NCBI GenBank assembly: GCA_025504975.1
Contig: JANUWI010000008.1
Coordinates: 992,001 to 1,056,000, forward strand
Length of the DNA stretch: 64,000 nucleotides
Direction of reading: 5' to 3'
Source of the DNA: Plenodomus lindquistii
Taxonomy: Eukaryota > Ascomycota > Dothideomycetes > Pleosporales > Leptosphaeriaceae
Shown here piece by piece: positions 55,056 through 64,000 of the stretch; position 1 is the stretch's first letter, and each line of letters starts with the position of its first letter. The notes below the pieces were generated by a model, which saw only the letters and a list, made by a program, of their open reading frames with translations, ran no database searches and was not told the DNA's origin. The translations under genes were made by a program, and so were the position numbers.

Positions 55056-55889
55056 CGTGTCATGTCAAATAAGGATTTTGGGCAGCAGTGTGCCGGCCAA
55101 GGCACGCCATTGTAGGCGGGTGCCTGGATTGAGTCAGGGGGACTCTGCATGTTCAATTCTGTTTGAAAACTGCCACGAGGCTGTTCAGCGATCTTTTTGG
55201 CCTTGTGGTGGTTGGTTTGCTCGATAGTTGTTTAGTACTAGCGGCGGAGTTTTGGACGCGCATTGCTAGTTGCTTGTTGCTGCATTGTTGCATATCGGCG
55301 TTGACATTGGGCGGGATGGGAGGCAGGAAGGCAGGAAACATAGAGTGGAGCAGAGGGCAGTGTACGATAGAGGGCGGGCAGCTCCCCATGCGGGCAATTG
55401 AATTCATCCTCGAAGCAATCGGCCGCCTGTTCAACAGTTTCTGGGGGCCCAGGCCTATGTGGGTGAGAGACATGCCTAGCCCCCGCACGATTGGTCGGCG
55501 GGCGCACGCTTGGGGCAATGACGTTGGAGAGCTGCACTTGCGGCTCCAGTGCGTCGCGGGTCGCGCCTGGGTGCCTGTCTATCGGCGATCCTACGTTGTG
55601 TCGGCCGTCTGGGCTGGCGGTGGCTTCCAAGCTTCCTCGAAAACGTCCCTCGTCGCTCCTGCGCACACGGCGACTTGGGCTGTACACAGTATATAACACC
55701 AATTGGGGGCAACACTTCCTCTTGCTACACCTCTCTCTCCTCTGCCGGCGCCACCACCATCCATCACTACATCACTACACCACTACCCTGCTGCACCATA
55801 TTATCCCCACGACGCACTGCCCACCTCCAGTCCTAGCATAGCAATACATTTCTGTTTACTACTATCCATATTCTACACACCGCGTCATC
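55056..55889. other. Intergenic region upstream of gdb1
   Basis: Holds the RhoGAP 3' flank and the GDB1 promoter. The last 200 bases include the TATA-like element listed separately, a CT-rich stretch and short CATCACTAC-type repeats near 55760-55790. No further gene was recognised. Confidence 0.5.
55689..55697 (+). promoter_or_regulatory. Candidate TATA box of gdb1
   Basis: GTATATAAC lies about 190 bases upstream of the GDB1 ATG and is followed closely by CCAAT and a CT-rich stretch. This arrangement is common for fungal promoters, but the assignment rests on pattern only. Confidence 0.4.
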
Positions 55890-58800
55890 ATGGCTGCTCC
55901 CTGGTTCCAAGCGCCCGGCTCGCAGGCGGCCTACCTGCTGCCATTGACAGACACCGGCGCGCCCAATGTGCCAGGCACATACATCTACCTGCCACCACCC
56001 ACGAACCCAGCATACGTGGTCCGCTTCCAGATCCAGGGCACCAGCTCGATATGTCGCCACGGCAGTCTGTGGGTAAATATCCCCGCCAAGGGCGACCAGT
56101 TCCAGCGCAGCCAGTACCGCGAGTACAAGTAAGCTCCCTCCTCGCATGCACCGGACGCTTGACACGGCCATGTCCACTGACACCTGCGCAGGCTGCAGCC
56201 AGACTTCAACGGCATCACCGAGATCGACGTGCCCATCTACGAGGCCAATGCCTACTCGTTCTACACCACCTATACGCCGCTTCCGCAGTGGTCCTTCACT
56301 GACGTCGCTTCGCCCGAGCCCACGCGAACCCCCACGTACTACATCGATGTCTGCCCGCGCCTCACGCTGCACGGCCAACAGCTTCCCACCGAGGCCGTCA
56401 TCGTCTTCTCAACCTTGTCCAAGTTCATGGGCAGCTACCCGACCGACTGGGACAACCACCTGCGCGGCATCAGCCAGCGCGGTTACAACATGGTGCACTT
56501 CACGCCACTGATGATCCGCGGTTCCTCCAATTCGCCGTATAGCATCTACGACCAGCTGACCTTCGACAACGCCATTTTTCCCAGTGGCGAGCAGGATGTG
56601 GCGAGCATGGTCGAGAAGATGCAGACTGAATACAACATGCTGGCCATGACCGACGTTGTCTGGAACCACACAGCCAACAACAGCAAGTGGCTTGAAGAAC
56701 ATCCCGAAGCCGGTTACAACGTCGACACTGCGCCTTGGCTATGCCCGGCGCTCGTTTTGGACACCGAACTACTACAATTTAGCAAGGACCTTTCAAAACA
56801 CGGCCTGCCCACCACGTTCCACGACGAGGGTGATCTCCTCAAGGTCATGGATGGTGTCAAGACCCACGTGCTTAGCAAGTGCAAACTCTGGGAGTTCTAT
56901 GTTGTGGACGTGGAGCGAGATACCAATGCCGTTATCCAGGCGTGGGTCGCAGGGCAGGCCAAGTTCACAGAGGGCAGCTTTAGTGACGCGGGCCTCCGAG
57001 GACTGGACGCCGTCAAAGGGTGGTCGCTGAAGCAGAAGGCCGACTGGCTAGTAGAGCATGCTCTGCGTGGTGGTGACAGGATGGGCGAGCGATTTCGTCG
57101 CAATATTGACCCAGCTGTCGGCGCAGGTCTACTCTGTGCCTTGTTCGGTCGCTTCGACAGCCGTACTAGCAGTATTCCAGACGAGCGTGCCGCCCACGAA
57201 GCCTTCACTGCCATCTTGAACGAGGTCAACCTCCCCTTCTACCGCGAGTACGACGGGGATCAAGCAGAGATTATGGAACAGCTCTTCAATCGTACCAAGT
57301 ACGTACGCTTGGCGGCTAATGGTCCCAAGCTCGGCGAAGTCAACGACGCAAACCCCCTCATCGAAACCTACTTCACACGCCTGCCCCTCAATGCAACAAC
57401 GAAGAAGCACAACCCAGAAGCGCTCGCGCTTGTAAACAACGGATGGGTCTGGGCAGCCGATGCCATGCGTGACAACGCGGGTCCAAAGTCACGAGCATAT
57501 CTACGGAGAGAGGTTATCGTCTGGGGCGATTGTGTCAAGCTTCGCTACGGAAATGGGCCAAACGACAATCCTTACCTGTGGGAACATATGGGCAAGTACA
57601 CTCGCCTCATGGCCAAGTATTTTCAAGGTTTCCGTATCGACAATTGCCATTCTACACCAATTCATCTCGCCGAGTACATGCTTGATCAAGCGCGGTTGGT
57701 AAATCCAAACATCTTCGTCTGCGCAGAGCTTTTCTCCGGTTCTGAAGAGATGGATTTCAAATTCGTCATGCGCCTGGGCATATCCGCACTCATCCGCGAG
57801 GGCATGCAGGCATGGAGCACGCAGGAGTTGAGCAGGCTTATCCACCGCCACGGTGGCGTTCCCATCGGCAGTTTTGAGACGGATGAGGTGCTCAACGCCG
57901 ACCAAACTGCTGTTACATCAACCGACGGGTCCGCTCAATCCCACCCCAAGCAGCTCATCAAGAAGATCAAGCGAAGCCCCGTCCATGCCCTTTTCATGGA
58001 TTGCACCCACGACAACGAAACGCCAGCCCAGAAGAGAGATGCCCGCGACACACTTCCTAGTGCCGCTCTTGTGGCCATGTGCTCTTGTGCGACAGGCAGT
58101 GTCTTCGGTTTCGACGAAGTCTACCCTGAGCTGATCGAGCTTGTCCACGAGAAGCGCATGTACTCCTCCATCAACTCGACCGGTGGTCCCATCAAGGCAC
58201 AAGCTGGTGAGGGCGGCATTGGTGGTATCCGCAAGATCATCAACGAAATCCATGTGAAAATGGGTAAGGAACAGTATGACGAAACGTACATTCACCACGA
58301 CCAGGAGTACATCACTGTCCACCGTGTTAATCCTCACACTCGAAAAGGCTACTTCTTGATCGCTCATACCGCTTTCCCAGGCTACGGCAGTGGTAAGGGA
58401 GGTTTTGGTGAGACTAAACTACCCGGTACCAAGGCAAAACTTGTTGGCAGCTGGAGTTTGGAAGTCGACAATAGTCCATCGACACGGGCTCGCGTTATTG
58501 GCGATAAGACTATGCTGCGAGGACTGCCCAGTCAGACCCACGAAATCCAGGGCGTCAGCGTGGCATCTTCCGGCGATGACACTACCATCAGTGTCCCTGA
58601 CAATTTTCACCCTGGCAGTATTGCCTTGTTCGAGACTTGGGTGCCAAGTGCAGAGCATGCCGATGGTCTCGACGAGTACATCACCAGTGGAGCTCGGGCC
58701 GCGTTCAGTGGAGTCAACCTTACCGATCTCAACTTCATTCTCTACCGATGCGAAGCGGAAGAGAAGGATGCATCGGACGGCAAAGACGGCACGTACAACA

Positions 58801-60632
58801 TCCCTGGTCATGGCAATCTCGTATACGCTGGTCTGCAGGGCTGGTGGAGTGTCCTTCGAGACGTTGTCAACGACAACAACCTCGGTCACCCACTCTGTAA
58901 CCATCTCCGGGAAGGGCAGTGGGCACTTGACTACTGTGTGGGCCGCCTCGAACGTATTTCCGAGAAACGCAAATATACTCGGATAAGGGGCCCTGCCAAA
59001 TGGCTCAAGGAGCGATGCGATGCCATTCGCAAAATTCCTAGCTTCCTCCTCCCACGATACTTCGCCCTAGTTGTGCAAACTGCCTACAATGCCGCAGTCG
59101 ACCGAGCTATCGATCTCATGAGCGATAACGTACGAAACGGGCAACAGTTTCTGAAGAGCCTTGCACTCGTTAGCGTGCAGGTTACGGGCTACATGAACAG
59201 CGCTTCACTTTGGCCGGACAAGAGCGTTCCGAGTATGGCTGCTGGCTTACCTCACTTTGCTTACGATTGGGCGCGATGCTGGGGTCGCGATATTACCATC
59301 TCTGCTCGTGGTCTCTATATGGGCACCGGCCGGTATGCGGATGCGAAAGAGCACATTTTTGCCTTTGCGAGTGTTCTCAAACACGGCATGGTCCCTAATC
59401 TTCTTGGCGGTGGCAAGAACCCGCGATACAATTCCCGAGATTCGGTCTGGTGGTTCCTCCAGAACATCCAAGACTACACCAAGATTGTGCCGAATGGTCT
59501 GGACCTCCTTCAAGAGAAGGTCAAGCGACGTTTCCTCCCATACGATGATACCTGGTTCCCACACCACGACAAAAAGGCGTACTCGCAATCCTCAACCATC
59601 GAAGACATTATTCAGGAAGCGCTTCAGCGTCATGCCTCGGGTATAGAATTCCGGGAGCACGATGCAGGCCCCAACATCGACAGCCAGATGAAATCACAAG
59701 GGTTTGATATCAAGATTTGGACGGACTGGAAGACTGGCCTCATCTTTGGTGGCAATCAATTCAACTGCGGTACCTGGATGGACAAGATGGGGGAGAGCGA
59801 GAAGGCTGGCAGCAAGGGCGTACCTGGGACACCCCGAGACGGTGCTCCTGTCGAGATCATCGGCATGTTATACAGCACCGTCCGCTGGTGCGCAGATTTG
59901 TACGAGCAAGGCAAGTTCAAGTACGCGGGTATCACTCTGGAAAATGGCCTGAAGAAAGTGACATACAAGGCATGGGCCGATCTCCTTAGGGCCAACTTTG
60001 AGCGAGCTTTCTACGTGCCACGAACACCAGCGGAGGATAGCGATTACGATGTCGACTCTGCCATTGTCAACCGTCGCGGCATCTACAAGGATCTGTACCG
60101 ATCTGGCAAAGAATACGAAGACTACCAGCTCCGACCGAACTTTCCTGTGGCCATGACGGTGGCACCCGATTTGTTCGACCCGGAACATGCTCTGTATGCA
60201 CTACAAATGGCGGACAGAATTCTGCTCGGTCCACAGGGCATGAAGACGCTGGACCCTTCTGATCTTAACTACCGTGGCTACTACATCAACAGCGAGGATT
60301 CGACGGACTTCCATACGTCCAAGGGCAGGAACTACCACCAGGGTCCCGAGTGGGTGTGGCCGACGGGGTACTTCTTGCGCGCTCTTCTCAAGTTTGATCT
60401 CAAGCGTCGCAAGACGGTGGATGAGCGCATCGAGAGCTATCAACAGGTGACGCGTCGTCTGGCAGGCTGCATGAAAGCCATTCAGGAGAGCCCGTGGGCG
60501 GGGCTTACGGAGCTCACGCAAAAGGACGGAGCGTTTTGTGGCGACTCTTGTCCGACGCAGTCGTGGTCTGCTAGCTGCATCATCGACATGTTTCAGGATG
60601 CGAGGGAGTATGAGGTGCAACTGTCGGGATAG
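55890..60632 (+). CDS. gdb1: Glycogen debranching enzyme (4-alpha-glucanotransferase / amylo-1,6-glucosidase)
   Basis: Two exons: 55890-56128 and 56192-60632, with a 63-nt intron (GTAAGC...GCGCAG) joining QYREYK to LQPDFNGITE. The product is 1559 residues, as expected for eukaryotic debranching enzyme. The N-terminal GH13-like transferase half shows GSYPTDWDNHLRGISQRGYN, DVVWNHTANNS, the nucleophile D563 in GFRIDNCHSTPIH, the acid/base E592 in VCAELFSGSEE and MDCTHDNETP. The C-terminal GH133 amylo-alpha-1,6-glucosidase half shows PHFAYDWARCWGRDI, NPRYNSRDSVWWFLQNIQDY, GGNQFNCGTWMDKMGESEKAG and PTQSWSASCIID. The enzyme transfers maltotriosyl units and then releases glucose from the branch point during cytosolic glycogen breakdown. 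Confidence 0.97.
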
Positions 60633-60946
60633 AAGTGCGGTGACGCTGAATGGCTGAGGTTGCTGGACGCTTGTAGATGGCTACTCTAGCTGAATGACAA
60701 GAGATGTTTGCTGACAGGCCCTGTCTGTGATGTCACTGGTCAGGTGAGAGCGCGTTTTAGCGTGTAAGTGTGGCGCCTCGGAACGGCTCCGCATGGAACA
60801 TAGGTTTGTGGGGCCCCCTTGGATGGTGTAATGCCCCGGGCCCCTCTCCCAGTGTCGTCACCTACCATCAACCTCTCAGCATCACCACCAGCTCCCGAAT
60901 TTGCATTGGCCTGCACGGCGCGACACGGCGAACTTTGCCACGCGCC
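60633..60946. other. Short intergenic region between gdb1 and the SNF2 gene
   Basis: 314 bp in tandem orientation, holding the gdb1 3' flank and the promoter of the next gene. The upstream open frame from 60770 lacks conserved features and is treated as leader. Confidence 0.5.
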
Positions 60947-63884
60947 ATGGCACCCAAGCGGCGCATAGAGACAATTGATCTCAGCCATGACGCGCCCCCA
61001 AGCCATAACACCTCTTCGCACCGCACCCCAAAACAGCCCCGGACCACGTACCACCAGCCGCCGGGCACGTCGCCAGCCAACGCCGTGGTCCTAGACGACG
61101 ACGATAGCGACGACAACGATGACGATGCGTCGCAAGAAGCTCTCGGATCGGCGCAGGGGTACAACGAGCAGCAGTACGACTACGTCCTCTACGGCAGCCT
61201 CAACAACAAGATCGTCGGCGTGCGTTTCTACAACGGCTATGCCACGACCGGCGAGATGGTCGTCTGCCGCCGGGAGCCGCACAATTCCTACGACGCCAAT
61301 GCCGTCCAGGTGCTCAACGTCCACAACCAACAAATCGGCCACCTGCCCCGCACGCTGGCCGCCAGACTCGCAAAGTACATGGACAGCCGATCGCTGCTCA
61401 TCGAAGCCCACCTCACGGGCCCCAAGGGCGAGTTCGACTGCCCCATCGAGCTGAGGCTCTACGGCACCAACGAGCCAACGCAGCGCGAGCAGCTGATGAG
61501 CCAGATGCGCGCCGACAAGCTACCCGTTAGCCACTCTGTCAACCGCCAGCGCCAAGAGCTGAAAGCAGCAAAGGAACGCGAGAAGCTTGCCAAACAAGCT
61601 TTCAAACAAGCCAAGAAACGCGGCGGTATTGTTGTTGGCGCTGCCGCTGCCGCTGGTGGCAGTCACCAGAATGGCATGTCTGACTACATGGTCGGTAGCT
61701 CACAAGGGGACGGTCTTGGACCTGGCCCCAGTCTGGAGGATATTATTGGCGGCAGTGTACGCTTTAATCCCCGCAACCTTGATCAGATGGTCGAAGAGTT
61801 TGGTGTCAAAGAGGCAGATTTGGCGGCTATGCCCAAAGCTTCTCAGCCCGAAGCACTCTCAACCAAATTGCACCCTTTCCAGTTGCAAGCCCTGCAGTGG
61901 ATGTTGGACAAAGAAAGTCCACAGCTTCCGGCACAAGGCACCAAGGATGTCGTCCAGCTTTGGCAGCGCCACTCGAGAATTCCAGGTGCTTTTACCAACT
62001 TGGCCACCAACTTTTCCGTCACGAACCCAGCCCTTGCTTCGGGTGGCATACTCGCAGACGATATGGGGCTTGGTAAGACAATTGAGACCATATCTTTGAT
62101 CATGGCCGACAAAGCTTTGGGTCGGCAAGATCCTGACGCATGTGGTGCAACGCTCATCCTAGCACCAGTCTCTGTTATGAGCAATTGGAGTGTACAGATG
62201 AAGAAACATGTCAAGGAGCAGAACGCTCTGCGCGTCATGTTCTGGCATGGGCAGCGCAAAGAGGTCATTGACCCTCAGCACATCCAAGATTACGACATCG
62301 TCATCAGTACGTACGAATCCGTATCTTCAGATTGGTATTCGCACAAGTCTCCTACTGCGACGCGCAAGTCAGGACCTTTTTCTGTAAAATGGCGCCGAGT
62401 CATACTGGACGAAGGTCACAACATCAGGTACTTGATTTTTCCTGTTCTGTCCTATCACTCGTGCACCCTAAACTGACTCTTTTTCCAGGAATCCAAAAGC
62501 CAAGAAAACCATCGCTATCACCAATTTGCTAGCACAGTCTCGGTGGACCCTCACCGGCACTCCGATCATCAACAACCTGAAAGATTTGTACAGTCAGGTC
62601 CGCTTCCTACGTCTTTCCGGAGGGTTAGACTCCTTCGAAATCTTCCATGGTGCAATCATGCGCCCCGTGCTTGGGGGTGATCCGCATGGGAACAAGATAT
62701 TGCAGTTGCTCATGCACAGTGTTTGCCTCAGAAGGAAGAAGGAGATGTCTTTCATTGATCTACGACTTCCTCCGCTGTCTGAATATGTCCACAAGATCAA
62801 ATTTCATGCCCATGAGCAAGAAAAGTACGATGCCTTAGAAGCACAGGCAAAGGGCACACTAAACATCTATAAGCACAATATCGGCAAAAAGAACGCTGCA
62901 GATACATATCGCCACCTTCTCGAGATTCTGTTAAGGATGCGACAACTCTGCAACCATTGGCAGCTCGTGGGTGAAGAACGATTGGAGTCCATCATGAAAC
63001 AGCTCGAAGCAGAGGGCGTGGTTGACCTTACCGAGGAAAACAAGTTGGCTTTGCAAAAGATGTTGCAACTCTCTATTGAATCGCAAGAGGACTGTCCCAT
63101 CTGCCTGGATACTTACAAGGAGCCCGTTATCACAAAATGCACGCACGTCTTCTGCATCAACTGCATCGACCGCGTCATCGAAACCCAGCACAAATGCCCC
63201 ATGTGCCGCGCGGAACTCGACACCACAGCCTCGACGGTTGTTAAACCCGCCAAAGACACCTCTCTTCTATCAGGCGGTGCGCCCCACGCTCTCACACAAG
63301 AGCAAATGGCGGACCAAGCCTCACTAAAGCAAAACACATCTACAAAAGTTGAGGCATTACTGGACATTCTCAAAGCATCCGCACAAGACAGTAGCAACAA
63401 GACTATCGTCTTCAGCCAATGGACCTCCTTTCTCGACATCCTACAGCCCCACCTCACCGCTCACAACCTTGCTTTTACCCGCATAGACGGTAGCATGGCC
63501 GCCACTGCTCGAGACGCAGCCCTGGAAACCTTCGATTCTGACCCCTCCACCACAATTATGCTCGCCTCTCTTTCCGTTTGCAGCGTCGGCCTCAACCTCG
63601 TCGCCGCAAACCAAGTCATCATGGCAGACTCCTGGTGGGCTCCTGCAATCGAAGATCAAGCCGTGGACCGTGTGCATCGATTGGGCCAAACACGCGAGAC
63701 AAAAGTATTTAGGCTGGTCATTGAGGGTAGTGTGGAGGAGAGGGTTTTGGGGATCCAAGAGGAGAAGAGGAGGTTGATGGGCCTGGCGTTTGCTGAAAAA
63801 GAGGGAGAGAGGAAAAAGAGGAGTGGCTTGGGGGATTTGATGACTTTGTTGGGAACACAGAACCAGAACCAGAGTCAGGGGTAG
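60947..63884 (+). CDS. HLTF/RAD5-type HIRAN-SNF2-RING ATPase and ubiquitin ligase
   Basis: Two exons: 60947-62427 and 62489-63884, with a 61-nt intron (GTACTT...TTCCAG) joining DEGHNI-RNPKAKKT. The product is 958 residues. An acidic N-terminus (DDDDSDDNDDD) precedes a HIRAN domain at about 70-175 (GVRFYNGYATTGEMVVCRREPHNSYDANAVQV). The SNF2 ATPase follows, with GGILADDMGLGKT (Walker K377), LILAPVSVMSNW and the Walker B variant DEGH (D488). A C3HC4 RING lies inside the helicase at about 696-735 (CPICLDTYKEPVITKCTHVFC..C..CPMC). Helicase motifs V and VI read SVCSVGLNLVAANQV and QAVDRVHRLGQTR. This domain order is that of HLTF and yeast/fission yeast Rad5/Rad8, which remodel stalled forks and polyubiquitinate PCNA. 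A simple HLTF-like paralogue rather than the main Rad5 is possible. Confidence 0.93.
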
Positions 63885-64000
63885 TGGAGTCACGACTTGA
63901 TCTGGGTCTGCCTTGTGGGTATTCGGAGAGGTCCATGGAGTTTCTGGTGTCATTGGCTCGTCATTCAAGGATATAAAGACACGCTTTGACCGGTGACAAG

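Noticed and set aside
19683..63884. Possible DNA-repair gene cluster (CSA-like, MND1, HLTF/RAD5-like)
   Set aside because: The genes are tens of kilobases apart, separated by unrelated housekeeping genes, and act in different pathways; chance co-location is enough.

Overview
The window looks like nuclear DNA of a filamentous ascomycete, most likely a Dothideomycete (Pleosporales-like). The reasons are short GT-AG introns of about 45-65 nt with CTRAY branch sites, a velvet-family regulator (VelB), fungal-type protein families throughout, and an AT-rich block with the transition-only decay typical of repeat-induced point mutation (RIP). The genus is not determined.

Region 1 (1-16223) is a nested transposon island. 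Positions 1 to about 4150 hold a RIP-destroyed Gypsy/chromovirus pol relic that runs off the left edge. A 310-bp LTR copy (5873-6182) and a small degenerate tandem repeat follow. A second, complete but RIP-killed Gypsy element occupies 6944-16223, with 310-bp LTRs, a CTTAY target duplication and a purine tract before the 3' LTR. A GC-normal, apparently intact 1862-bp pogo/Fot1-like DNA transposon (8781-10642) sits inside it, with perfect 64-bp inverted repeats, a TA target duplication and an uninterrupted DD35D transposase. A tRNA-like relic lies at the island edge (about 16338-16407).

Region 2 (16515-64000) is ordinary gene-dense euchromatin with 20 protein genes. In order they are: a METTL-type methyltransferase (-), a conserved unknown (+), a CSA/ERCC8 WD40 repair protein (-), a small unknown (+), MND1 (+), the ZNF598/Hel2 ubiquitin ligase (+), VelB (+), a prolyl 4-hydroxylase-like dioxygenase (-), a PHO80-like cyclin (-), proteasome beta-1 PRE3 (-), a Bem46/ABHD13 hydrolase (+), an RRM+YTH RNA-binding protein (+), a small membrane protein with a probable frameshift (+), a GH3 beta-glucosidase with PA14 domain (-), an AIG1/FAR-17a membrane protein (+), a zinc-finger unknown (-), the Rab geranylgeranyltransferase beta subunit BET2 (-), a RhoGAP (+), glycogen debranching enzyme GDB1 (+) and an HLTF/RAD5-type HIRAN-SNF2-RING protein (+). 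Exon structures were rebuilt by eye from splice signals, reading phase and family conservation.

The genes are mainly housekeeping and do not form a pathway cluster. No clearly new multi-gene system was found. The most notable items are the young pogo element in a RIP-saturated host element, the residual-cytosine pattern of the RIP island, a probable frameshift at 42784, a microexon carrying the PRE3 catalytic threonine, a likely GC-AG intron, and a 32-glutamine run in VelB.
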